A DNA stretch of 64,000 nt from Gemmatimonadota bacterium (GTDB lineage Bacteria > Latescibacterota > UBA2968 > UBA8231): positions 1 through 64,000 of the forward strand of contig JABHDC010000118.1 of NCBI GenBank assembly GCA_018673255.1, in the 5' to 3' direction. The translations under genes and the position numbers were made by a program. The notes under the pieces were generated by a model, which saw nothing but the letters and a program-made list of their open reading frames with translations, had not been told where the DNA came from and did not search any database. Shown in pieces: positions 27,697-35,951 of the stretch (the first letter of the stretch is position 1; each line of letters opens with the position of its first letter).

Positions 27697-28515
27697 TTAC
27701 TCACTATCGAGTTTCGGCGCATCGAAGGGCGCCTGCGCCGAGCGATGGTTGGTATCGGTCAGCGGGCCATACAGATCGGGTCGCCGATTCTCCAGGTGAT
27801 TGCCTTCGTGGACGAGGGCCAGATCGATGGTGTGGACGAGCACATCCGTCGCATTCGATTGCAGCTTCGCCTCCACCTTGCCCTGGGGATCGGTGATCAG
27901 GCTGACGTTGGGGTGGGTGAAGCAGATGAACATCTGATTCTCGTAGGACCGGGTCCGCATCCACCACTCATTGTCCTCGCCCCACATGCCATAGGTCGGC
28001 ATCAGGCAGATCTCGGCCCCATGGAGACGCAGTGTGCGGATCGACTCGGGCCAGCGCCGATCCGCACAGATGACCATGCCGACACGACCGATGTCCAGGT
28101 CAAAGGCATTGAGGTGCTCGCCGCGATGGAAGCGATGGTCATGACTCAGCAGATGGGTCTTGTGATAGGTGCCGACGATATCGCCCGAGGCGTCGATCAG
28201 CACGGCACAGTTGTAGAAGCCGCCATTCAGCTGTTCGGTGAACCCGAAGACGATGGCCGTGCTCTTCTGCTTCGCCATGTCGCGCAGATCCCCGATGCGT
28301 TCATCGTCGATGGCCAACGACACACCGGCGAAACGCTCCACGGTCCAGTCCTCTTCCGTGACGGCGTAACCATCCAGATAACACTCGGGCGTGATGAAGA
28401 TGTCCACGTCGCCACCGTGGCGGTCGAACTGGTCGCAGAAGACAGACCAGTTGCGTGTCGCATCCCACTTGGCGGGGACATCCTTCAGCATGCCGATGGT
28501 GACGGGTCGTTCCAT
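27697..28515 (-). CDS. Carbon-nitrogen hydrolase (nitrilase superfamily) B
   Basis: 272 residues with an intact triad: Glu in TPECYLDGY, Lys in YHKTHLL and Cys in VICADRRWPE. It lies seven bases upstream of copy A, in tandem on the minus strand. The two proteins differ at most positions around the triad, so this is not a recent duplication. The likely role is amide/carbamoyl hydrolysis of a nitrogen-containing catabolite. Confidence 0.9.
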   Translation of the reverse strand: MERPVTIGMLKDVPAKWDATRNWSVFCDQFDRHGGDVDIFITPECYLDGYAVTEEDWTVERFAGVSLAIDDERIGDLRDMAKQKSTAIVFGFTEQLNGGFYNCAVLIDASGDIVGTYHKTHLLSHDHRFHRGEHLNAFDLDIGRVGMVICADRRWPESIRTLRLHGAEICLMPTYGMWGEDNEWWMRTRSYENQMFICFTHPNVSLITDPQGKVEAKLQSNATDVLVHTIDLALVHEGNHLENRRPDLYGPLTDTNHRSAQAPFDAPKLDSE

Positions 28516-28759
28516 GGTGAAGGTACTACGGCCTGGAGCGAATACGTGTCAAGGAAAGGGCAAGCCGTACCAGATCATCGTTGGGAAGCGCGGCCCTGTG
28601 TCGTCGAGGTGGGCACACGTTTCGTCGAGGGCGTGGCTTTCCACACCACCCGTATCATCATGGATTCACTTGCCTCGCGGTGGATGGGTGGACGGTACGT
28701 GCCAGATCTTGCTGTCCCCACAGGAATTGCCGGAGAGAGTGGCTGGCCGAGCAGAGCGT

Positions 28760-29745
28760 CTAGAAGCGGACGTCCGTCATCACGTACACCCAGAGCAGGT
28801 TGTCGTCCAGCCGACCGATCTCGGAAAAGCCGTCACCGGCATTGACGTAGGACAAGCCGGCCACCCATGTGGCGTTGTCGCTGTAGCGGTAACTCGCCGT
28901 CAGGTCGAGTTCCTCGCCGAGCCGGGCCTCCGACATTCCCTCATCGGCCATGACGGCGAAGGAGTGGAGGTCGGCGCCCACCTTCCATCCCGGCGCGGGT
29001 GAGAGCGTGCACCAATCATTGTCGCCGCTACATCCTCGCCAGCGCGCTCACCTGTCTGGTAGGCTGCCTCGACACGGTACGACAGGCCCGCCGCCTTGCC
29101 CGCCTTGCGGGCCCCGAGGGTCCACTGGTCCGTGGCGCTGCCGCTGGTGTTCTGCAGGGCGAAGAGCTGCGTCTGAGCCAATGCCGCCACCTGCGCATGC
29201 ACCCCCAGCAGGTGGGCGTCGTCAGTCTGTGTCGCGGCCGTCTCGTCTGCCAGGCGTATGGCCAGCAGGTCTGCGTCGATCCCGTCGGCGGCGTAGGAGG
29301 CCCGCACACCGTCGAAGGCGCGGCCCTGCTGGGCCCAGCCAACGGCGCCGATGAGACGCTGCCCACCCAGGGAGATCTCCTGGCGTCCGATTCTCAAATC
29401 GAGACCCGTGCCGGCCACCTCTCCGAACTCCACGTAGCCCTGGTGCAGGTCGAAATTGTCGGCCCGGAAGTCACCCAAAGTGTTCGTCTCTTCACCCCAG
29501 AGACGCACGTCCTGCAGTTGCACGAAGGCACGCACCCCGCCATCCAGATCGGCACCGGCATCGACGCGCACACGCATCGACGTGAAGGCGTCGTCGCTGC
29601 CGTTCCCCGCGTCGCGGAACTCGAAGCGCGGCCGAACCTGGCCGCTTATCTGGGGGCCAGCGGCCAGGGCCGAAGCCGCCGCGGTCAGGACGAGGAGAGC
29701 GCAGGGAACGAATCTGCGCAGGAGAGCTTGCTCGAAGGGCACCAT
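28760..29745 (-). pseudogene. Outer-membrane beta-barrel (Alginate_exp-like) porin, frameshifted and apparently deleted
   Basis: The first frame (from 29745, after AGGAG six bases upstream) gives a signal peptide ending ALAA, then QVRPRFEFRD and IGRQEISLGGQRLIG, hallmarks of Alginate_exp porins. It reads normally to about residue 250 (MIGA). From there the barrel continues in a different frame (LSPAPGWKVGADLHSF...) and ends in the classic terminal Phe (VYVMTDVRF) at the 28760 stop. The two parts add up to about 330 residues, short of the roughly 400-450 usual, so an internal segment seems lost at about 29000-29020. Unless it is an assembly join, the gene is broken. It sits divergently to nrfH. 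Confidence 0.8.
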
Positions 29746-29792
29746 CTCGGACTCCTATTTCCGTGTGGGATTGCTTTACAACCTTGCTTTGG

Positions 29793-29823
29793 GCTTAATT
29801 TGGACCCACATATCCAATTAAGC
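29793..29823. promoter_or_regulatory. Near-perfect inverted repeat between porin and nrfH (candidate operator)
   Basis: Left arm GCTTAATTTGGA (29793-29804), an eight-base centre, and right arm TCCAATTAAGC (29813-29823). The arms match in all 11 bases of the right arm with one extra T in the left. It lies in the AT-rich divergent region, about 56 bases before the nrfH start, where a regulator of nrfHA would bind. The Rrf2-type protein at 35952-36386 is a candidate binder, but this is inference; the sequence matches no site I know for certain. Confidence 0.6.
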
Positions 29824-29878
29824 AACGGCGTCCGTTGAGGGACGACAAGCCACATAGAAAGACCCGAGCGAGTTGCCC

Positions 29879-30409
29879 ATGAAGGCGGAGAGCATCCTGA
29901 AATTTTGCACGCTGGCGGCGGTGGTTGTGGCCGGGGTAATGGCAATTCACCTGGCCAGCGAATCCAAGGCCACTTCGTATCTCTCGAGTGATCCTGCCGC
30001 GTGCATCAACTGCCACGTCATGGAGTCCTATTACGCTTCCTGGCTGCGGAGTTCGCACGCGCAGCGCGCTACGTGCGTGGACTGCCACCTGCCGGCCGAT
30101 GACCACGTCGACATGCTTGTATCCAAGGCTCGCGACGGCTGGAATCACACCGTCGCCTTTACGCTGGACAGTTACAGCAAGCGGCTGCTCATCTCGGACG
30201 ACGGGGCTCGTCGTGTGCAGGAGAACTGCATCCGGTGCCATGGAGCCCAATCGCAATCCCTCGCCAGAGGGAGCGACGGCCGCTACGACTTCGGCAGCGA
30301 AACACTGGGGGACAGGAACTGCTGGGACTGCCACCGTCTCGTTCCGCACGGGAAGGTCCGCAGCATCAATTCCGCCCCCAATAATCTCAGTGTAAAATGG
30401 ACGCAGTGA
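29879..30409 (+). CDS. nrfH: NrfH tetrahaem quinol dehydrogenase subunit
   Basis: 176 residues from ATG 29879 (a TTG at 29873 is possible). One N-terminal membrane helix (residues 8-26) anchors a periplasmic domain with four CxxCH sites: CINCH (42-46), CVDCH (66-70), CIRCH (117-121) and CWDCH (148-152). This is the NapC/NirT-type small subunit of cytochrome c nitrite reductase, which takes electrons from menaquinol and passes them to NrfA. nrfA begins 15 bases after its stop. The size and four-haem count match NrfH. Confidence 0.94.
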   Translation: MKAESILKFCTLAAVVVAGVMAIHLASESKATSYLSSDPAACINCHVMESYYASWLRSSHAQRATCVDCHLPADDHVDMLVSKARDGWNHTVAFTLDSYSKRLLISDDGARRVQENCIRCHGAQSQSLARGSDGRYDFGSETLGDRNCWDCHRLVPHGKVRSINSAPNNLSVKWTQ

Positions 30410-30413
30410 AAGC

Positions 30414-30418
30414 AGGAG
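30414..30418 (+). promoter_or_regulatory. Shine-Dalgarno AGGAG choosing the nrfA start
   Basis: AGGAG sits six bases before the ATG at 30425 and directly abuts the ATG at 30419, which favours 30425 as the start of NrfA. Confidence 0.65.
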
Positions 30419-30424
30419 ATGGGC

Positions 30425-31936
30425 ATGAATCGGACAAAAGTCGTACTCGGAATAGCGCTGCTGGCGATCGCCTGCATGGCCTACTTGCTGCTCTCTATCG
30501 GCACCAAGAAGCAGGAACAGGTGCTGCTGCGAGCCGCCCCGGTCATCAAGGCCGAGGGAGTCGAGGCCAAGAGCGATGTCTGGGGAACGCATTATCCTCG
30601 ACAGCGTGATACCTGGGAACGCACGAAAAACAGCAGCGAGATCGAGGACCTGGTGGACAGGTACCCGCAGTTGGCCATCCTGTGGGCCGGCTACGGCTTC
30701 GCCAAGGATTATAACGCGCCCCGCGGCCACGCCTACGCGCTGCAGAGCAACCGAAACACCCTGCGCACCGGCGCACCCACGGATGCGGCGACCGGGCCCA
30801 TGCCCATGGCCTGCTGGACCTGCAAGTCGCCCGACGTCGCTCGTCTCATCGCGGAGGAAGGCGAGCTGGAGTATTTCACCGGCAAGTGGGCGCGTGGCGG
30901 TTCCGAGATCGTCAACCCCATCGGTTGCGCCGACTGCCACAATAGCCAGACCAGCCAGCTGGCTATTTCTCGTCCGCACTTGTTGAGGGGCTGGGAAGCC
31001 AGCGGTCGCAGCGTCGATGAGATCACCTTTCAGGACATGCGGTCGCTCGCCTGCGCGCAGTGCCATTCGGAGTACTACTTCGCGAAGACCCCGTACACCG
31101 ATGACAACGGCGAAGAGAAAGTTGCCGCTGTCGTGACCTTCCCCTGGGCCGAGGGACTCGCGGCCGAGGATATGGAGGATTACTACAACGAGATGGGGTT
31201 CAAGGACTGGACCAACAAGTTGAGCAAAGCGCCCATGCTCAAGGCTCAGCACCCCGGCTATGAGATCTTCACCACCGGCGTGCACTACCAGCGCGGTCTT
31301 GCCTGCGCCGACTGCCACATGCCCTATGTGCAGGAGGGCGGCGTCAAATACTCGTCGCACCACATCCAGAGTCCGCTCAACGACATCACCAATACCTGCT
31401 TGACCTGTCATCGTCAGAGCGAGGCGGAGTTTCGGTCGATCGTCGCCGAAAAGCTGGCCCGCAAGAACCAGCTCAACGTCATGACGATGAACAGCCTGGC
31501 CGTCGCGCACCTGACGGCCGCGAAGGCCTGGGAGGTCGGCGCGACCGAGGCTGAAATGGCGCCCATCCTTGCGAAGATCCGCTCGGCGCAGTGGCTCTGG
31601 GACTACTCCATCGCGAGCCATGGGTCGTTCTTCCACGCGCCCGGCGAGACCCTGCGCCTCCTGGGGGTGGCCAACGACAAGGCGATGGACGCCCGCCTCG
31701 ATCTCACTACCGTGCTGGCCCAGCACGATGTGATCGATTATCAGGTACCGGATTTCTCCGCCAAGGACCGGGCCCAGCAGCTCGCCGGCCTCGACATGCC
31801 CCAGCTGATCGAGGACAAGCTGAACTTCAAGAGGGGTCTCATGTCTGAATGGCTCGAAGAAGCCAAGGCCGAGGGACGGCTGACCGACGAATTCGTGACG
31901 GGCCTGGAGGACCACGCGTCCTACTCGCTGCACTGA
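30425..31936 (+). CDS. nrfA: Ammonia-forming cytochrome c nitrite reductase NrfA
   Basis: 503 residues from ATG 30425. An N-terminal helix (6-24) is the signal/anchor. The pentahaem layout is complete: active-site CWTCK (130-134) with the lysine-ligated haem, then CADCH (168-172), CAQCH (210-214), CADCH (294-298) and CLTCH (325-329). Conserved surroundings are present: HSEYYF with the calcium/active-site Glu-Tyr, HPGYE, and HYQRGLACADCH. It reduces nitrite to ammonium with six electrons in the periplasm and also detoxifies NO and hydroxylamine. Maturation of the CX2CK haem needs a dedicated lyase; the CcsBA gene 700 bases downstream is the obvious candidate. Confidence 0.96.
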   Translation: MNRTKVVLGIALLAIACMAYLLLSIGTKKQEQVLLRAAPVIKAEGVEAKSDVWGTHYPRQRDTWERTKNSSEIEDLVDRYPQLAILWAGYGFAKDYNAPRGHAYALQSNRNTLRTGAPTDAATGPMPMACWTCKSPDVARLIAEEGELEYFTGKWARGGSEIVNPIGCADCHNSQTSQLAISRPHLLRGWEASGRSVDEITFQDMRSLACAQCHSEYYFAKTPYTDDNGEEKVAAVVTFPWAEGLAAEDMEDYYNEMGFKDWTNKLSKAPMLKAQHPGYEIFTTGVHYQRGLACADCHMPYVQEGGVKYSSHHIQSPLNDITNTCLTCHRQSEAEFRSIVAEKLARKNQLNVMTMNSLAVAHLTAAKAWEVGATEAEMAPILAKIRSAQWLWDYSIASHGSFFHAPGETLRLLGVANDKAMDARLDLTTVLAQHDVIDYQVPDFSAKDRAQQLAGLDMPQLIEDKLNFKRGLMSEWLEEAKAEGRLTDEFVTGLEDHASYSLH

Positions 31937-31962
31937 GACCGCACGATCTGAGCCAACCGAAA

Positions 31963-31991
31963 GAGGGCCGGCGACATGTTCGCCGGCCCTC
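31963..31991. terminator. Strong hairpin between convergent nrfA and azurin genes
   Basis: A perfect 12-base stem GAGGGCCGGCGA / TCGCCGGCCCTC (31963-31974 and 31980-31991) with loop CATGT, 27 bases after the nrfA stop and downstream of the azurin gene from the other side. There is no long T-run, but the position suits a bidirectional terminator. Confidence 0.75.
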
Positions 31992-32048
31992 ACTTCTCGT
32001 TCGGCGGTGATGTATTCGGGTCAGTAGATCACAACGGTGATCGCGTTG

Positions 32049-32510
32049 TCAGCGGACGACGAAATCGCCCCGCATCGCCAGGTAGTGCCCTGGGAAGCTG
32101 CAGATGAATTTGTAGGTTCCCGGCGCAGGCGCTTCGAAGGTAATCGTGTCGGTCTCCCCGCCGCCGAGCATTCGAGTGTGGGCGATGACCTGGTCCTGCT
32201 TCCTGGGGGGGATATGGTCCGTCGTCCCGGCCCTCGCCGCGGCCCGGGCGAAGCCGTCCAGGTCGACACCCTGCTGCAGCAGCACGAAGTTGTGTCCCAT
32301 GGCACCTACCGACATCCTGCCCCTGTGCTCGAGCGTGAGGATGACCCGGGCGCCGGCGGGAACCTCGATGGTCGCCCGGTCGAACTTCATCTGGTCGCTG
32401 CCGGCAATGGTCACGCGGACCGAATTGCCGCCCTGGTCGTTCCCACCGCAGCCCACCAGAAGGAGCACGGCGACGGCGAGCGAGACGATGGGCATGACGG
32501 TGGGTTTCAT
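32049..32510 (-). CDS. Azurin (type 1 copper protein), lipoprotein form
   Basis: The start at 32510 follows GGAGGAAGG; 153 residues. A lipobox ends LLLVGC (Cys21), so the protein is probably lipid-anchored in the periplasm. The copper ligands match azurin: His73 in MGHNF, Cys137 in FICSFPGH, His142 and Met146 (HYLAM). It carries single electrons between periplasmic redox partners such as cytochromes c, nitrite reductases or peroxidases. It converges with nrfA and diverges from the cytochrome-maturation gene, so it probably belongs to the same respiratory module. Whether it feeds NrfA is unknown. Confidence 0.93.
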   Translation of the reverse strand: MKPTVMPIVSLAVAVLLLVGCGGNDQGGNSVRVTIAGSDQMKFDRATIEVPAGARVILTLEHRGRMSVGAMGHNFVLLQQGVDLDGFARAAARAGTTDHIPPRKQDQVIAHTRMLGGGETDTITFEAPAPGTYKFICSFPGHYLAMRGDFVVR

Positions 32511-32523
32511 CGATCCTTCCTCC

Positions 32524-32579
32524 GGGTCCGGGCGAGGTCTGCTGGCTCCCCGGCGAGAAGCCGGGCTTCTGCCGGACCC
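32524..32579. repeat. Nested inverted repeats in the azurin/ccsBA divergent region
   Basis: An outer eight-base pair, GGGTCCGG (32524-32531) and CCGGACCC (32572-32579), encloses an inner hairpin CCCGGC / GCCGGG (32549-32554 and 32560-32565). They lie between the start of the azurin gene and ccsBA, where a shared regulator or an RNA structure in a leader could act. Function unknown. Confidence 0.5.
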
Positions 32580-32640
32580 ATGGTAGCGGCACAGGTCACG
32601 CAGACGCAAGTTGGGTGACCGTCGATATGGATCCCGCGCA

Positions 32641-35600
32641 ATGAGCCGTCGTCATCTTGACCCAAACGAGCGCAAACACGTGCAGAGACTGTTCCGACAT
32701 CCCCTGTTCGCGGCCCTCTCGGACCTGCGGCTCGCGGCCATCCTCCTCGCGGTCCTCGCCATCACCGCAGCTGTCGGCACCTGGATCGAATCTCACTTCG
32801 CCAACCTCGGCTCCATCGAGACGGGCCAGGTCGCGGTCTTCGACCTGGTCTACGACGCGCCCTGGTTCAACGCGCTCCTCGGGCTACTCTTCTCGAATCT
32901 GCTGGCGAACCTGGTCCGACGGCTTCAGGGCGGCCGCCAGGCATCCGGCCCCCTGCTGGTGCACGTGGGCGTCCTCGTGATCCTGGCGGGTGCGGGTGTG
33001 ACCCGCTGGTGCGGCTACGAGGGCCTGATGCACATCCGAGAGGGTGAAGCCAGCAGCGTTCTGACCTCGAAGGAGGTTTTCGCCGTGGTGGCCGACGACG
33101 AGGACGAGGCGCCTCTGCCCGTCCGCCTCTACCGGCCCGGGGCGCAGACACACCGGCAACGCGTCGAGCTGGGCGGCGAAACCCTCACCCTGGGCGTAAC
33201 CGAGTACTGGCCTCGCTTTGCCCGGCGCCTCGAGCCAGGGGACGGCGGCATCGCGGGTGTCGAGCTGACCGCCACCGGCGCCCACGCCCCGGCCGTCCAC
33301 ACGCTCTATCAGGGTGACGAGACGCGGATCGGACACGTCGCGGTGCGCTTCCACACCGACGATCTGCCGGCCGTCGCTGACGGTGAGCCGGCCGTCGCCG
33401 ACGGTTCCAGCGCCCCTCTCGACTTCGCCCGGCGCGACGACGCGGTCGTAATGCGCGCCTCATTCTCTCTCACTGTCGGGTCCCGACAGGGCGAAGACGA
33501 CCGAAAGGTGCCGGCGGGCGACGTCGTGACCGTGGAGACGGGACAGCTGATCCGGGGCGGGGACGGTTTCGAGATCATGGTCAACGACGTCGCCGCCTCG
33601 CTCGTCGAAGGTGGGGGTCCGAGCACCGATCCCGACGCACCGGAGGCGGCGCGGATCACCGTGGAGAAGGACGGCGAGCGGGTTGACGCCATCTGCGTCC
33701 AGGGAGACAAGGCGAAGACTGTCGAGCTGAGCGGTCAGCGGTATCGCCTACGGTATGGGCCGGTGCTCAGTGAGCTGCCCTACGAGATCGCCCTCGAGGA
33801 CTTCGTCCTCGAGACGTACCCCGGCAGCGACAACCCCGCCAGCTATGAGAGCCACGTGTTGCTCAGCGACCCGGAGCACGGGATTTCGGGCCGGCCGGTG
33901 CGTATCTGGATGAACCATCCTCTGACCCACCGCGGCACCAAGCACTTTCAGTCGAGCTACGACCCTGATCGCCAGGGCACGATTCTCTCGGTCAACCGGG
34001 ACCCCGGAAAGCTCCCCACCTACATCGGCTACACCGTCATCTCTCTCGGCTTCCTGGTGATCCTCGTGCAGACCGTCATCCGGCGCGTGATCACCTTGCG
34101 GGCCCTGGCCGGGGCGGCGGCTCTGATCGCCACGTGGGCGCTCGCGGCGGCGGGGAGCGCAGAGGCGCAGGAACCCCGGGCCGGCGGCGGGCCCCCGGGC
34201 CCACCCCGTGTGATCCTCTCGCCCGCGAACCTGGAGTCGGCATCGCGGCTCATCGTGCAGGACTACCACGGGCGCATGAAGCCCTTCGATACCCTCGCCC
34301 GCGAGATGGCGATGAAGATCACCAGGAGCACCCGCTTCGAGGGCCGCGAACCGGCGGCGATTTTCCTGGGCCTCGCGATGCACCCCGAGGCGTGGTATGA
34401 TCATCCGGTGGTCTTCGTGAAGAACCCGGGGGTGCAGAAACTGCTCGGCGTCGACCACTCGGTTCGCCACGTACCGCTGTCCTCGCTCCTGCAGGAGAGC
34501 GGTTACCGGCTGCGGGACGTCGTCGGCGAGGCGCATCGCACTCCCTCGTACCGGCGCGACAAGACCCAGCAGAAACTCATCGTCTTCGACGAGCGGGTAC
34601 ACCTCTTTTTTGGGGCGTTACAGGGCAACTTCCTGCGGATCTTCCCTGTTCCCGACGATCCCGGAAACACCTGGCAGACCATCGAGAAGGTCCTCGAAAC
34701 CCTCCCTCCTCACGACCCGCGCGGCGGCGAGTTCAGAGTCGCTGCCGGCACCCTCTTCGAGGGACTCCTGGCCGGCGATGATGTCCGCATCGGCGAGGGG
34801 CTGCGGCGGGTGCACGAGCTGCAGCGGCGTTACGGCGCCGCCGTCATCCCCACGCAGCTGCGGATCGACGCGGAACTGATGCTCAACCGGACCCGCCCGT
34901 TTCTACTGTCCACCGTGCCGTACCTGCTCGGCTTCGTGGTCCTGATCGTCGCCTTCTTTGTGGGGCTGCTGAGCCGTCACGGGGGTGTCTGGTCCTGGCG
35001 CAGCCCGCTCTACCTGCTGGGCATGCTGGCGTTCCTGGCCGGTTTCGGGCTGCACCTCTGGGGCTTCGTCCTGCGCTGGATCGCCTCTGCGCGCGGGCCA
35101 CTGAGCAATGGCCACGAGTCGCTGCTCTGGGTGGCGCTGACGGTGGCGCTGGCGGGCGTGCTCTTCGAACTGATCAGCCGGACCGCCGCCGTAGGCGCCC
35201 TGGCCTCGTTGCTGACAGCGGTGACGCTGGGCGTGTCGATGCTGGGCACCTTCGATCCCTCCATCGGTCCCCTGAGACCCGTGCTGGCCTCCTACTGGCT
35301 CAATATCCACGTCACCGTCATCACTGCGGGATACGGCTTCCTGGGTCTCTCCTGCCTGCTCGGGTTGCTCACCATGGTGCTCTTCCTCGTCGACTGGGGG
35401 CGGCCGAGGCCGGCCACGGTCCGCGCCGTCGGCCTTCTCGACACGCTGAACGTGGACGTGATGGTTGCCGGCCTCGGCCTGCTCACGGTGGGCACGCTGC
35501 TGGGTGGCGTATGGGCCAACGAGAGCTGGGGGCGCTACTGGGGCTGGGACCCCAAGGAGACCTGGGCGCTGGTGTCGATCCTGCTCTATGCCATGATCCT

Positions 35601-35880
35601 GCACCTGCGCTGGATCCCCGGGCTCGCCAACCCCTTTGTGCAGGCGGCAGGATCCTTCCTGGCCATCTGGTCCATCGTCATGACCTACTTCGGAGTGAAC
35701 TACCTTCTGATGGGCATGCACAGCTACGCCGCGGGCGACAAGGTCGCCATCCCGTTGTGGGCCACAGTCTCTGGCCTGCTCTCCATCGGGTTCTGCTCTG
35801 TCGTCTACCGGGCTTGGTCGGGCCGGCGGAATTCGTGGCGGGGCGACGTCCCTGCAGGTGGGGTCTCGCCGACGAGTTGA
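32641..35880 (+). CDS. Fused CcsB-CcsA (ResB-ResC) cytochrome c haem lyase, candidate NrfI
   Basis: 1079 residues from ATG 32641. The N-terminal ResB/CcsB half has membrane helices near residues 25-45 and 75-105, a large periplasmic domain, and a helix near 460. A periplasmic linker follows (about 500-740). The C-terminal CcsA half has eight or so helices, with the haem-binding WWD signature WGRYWGWDP (963-971) and flanking histidines in GHESLLW, NIHVTVI and GMHSYA. Such system II proteins export haem and ligate it to CxxCH proteins. In Wolinella the homologous NrfI ligates the CX2CK haem of NrfA, and its gene sits with nrfHA. The same pairing here supports that specialised role, though general c-type maturation is equally possible. 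Confidence 0.92.
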   Translation: MSRRHLDPNERKHVQRLFRHPLFAALSDLRLAAILLAVLAITAAVGTWIESHFANLGSIETGQVAVFDLVYDAPWFNALLGLLFSNLLANLVRRLQGGRQASGPLLVHVGVLVILAGAGVTRWCGYEGLMHIREGEASSVLTSKEVFAVVADDEDEAPLPVRLYRPGAQTHRQRVELGGETLTLGVTEYWPRFARRLEPGDGGIAGVELTATGAHAPAVHTLYQGDETRIGHVAVRFHTDDLPAVADGEPAVADGSSAPLDFARRDDAVVMRASFSLTVGSRQGEDDRKVPAGDVVTVETGQLIRGGDGFEIMVNDVAASLVEGGGPSTDPDAPEAARITVEKDGERVDAICVQGDKAKTVELSGQRYRLRYGPVLSELPYEIALEDFVLETYPGSDNPASYESHVLLSDPEHGISGRPVRIWMNHPLTHRGTKHFQSSYDPDRQGTILSVNRDPGKLPTYIGYTVISLGFLVILVQTVIRRVITLRALAGAAALIATWALAAAGSAEAQEPRAGGGPPGPPRVILSPANLESASRLIVQDYHGRMKPFDTLAREMAMKITRSTRFEGREPAAIFLGLAMHPEAWYDHPVVFVKNPGVQKLLGVDHSVRHVPLSSLLQESGYRLRDVVGEAHRTPSYRRDKTQQKLIVFDERVHLFFGALQGNFLRIFPVPDDPGNTWQTIEKVLETLPPHDPRGGEFRVAAGTLFEGLLAGDDVRIGEGLRRVHELQRRYGAAVIPTQLRIDAELMLNRTRPFLLSTVPYLLGFVVLIVAFFVGLLSRHGGVWSWRSPLYLLGMLAFLAGFGLHLWGFVLRWIASARGPLSNGHESLLWVALTVALAGVLFELISRTAAVGALASLLTAVTLGVSMLGTFDPSIGPLRPVLASYWLNIHVTVITAGYGFLGLSCLLGLLTMVLFLVDWGRPRPATVRAVGLLDTLNVDVMVAGLGLLTVGTLLGGVWANESWGRYWGWDPKETWALVSILLYAMILHLRWIPGLANPFVQAAGSFLAIWSIVMTYFGVNYLLMGMHSYAAGDKVAIPLWATVSGLLSIGFCSVVYRAWSGRRNSWRGDVPAGGVSPTS

Positions 35881-35893
35881 CGAGGATCTGAGG

Positions 35894-35913
35894 CCGGTGC
35901 CCTTCGGCACCGG
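35894..35913 (+). terminator. Hairpin after ccsBA
   Basis: CCGGTGCC, loop CTTC, GGCACCGG: a perfect eight-base stem 13 bases beyond the ccsBA stop, without a T-run. It may partly separate ccsBA from the Rrf2 gene. Confidence 0.6.
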
Positions 35914-35951
35914 AGGCTCATGCACGAAGTTTCGGCCCGGAAAGCCATCAC

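Noticed and set aside
29795..31993. 732-residue minus-strand open frame
   Set aside because: It lies fully antisense to nrfH-nrfA, whose haem motifs prove the plus strand. Long open antisense frames are expected at this GC content.
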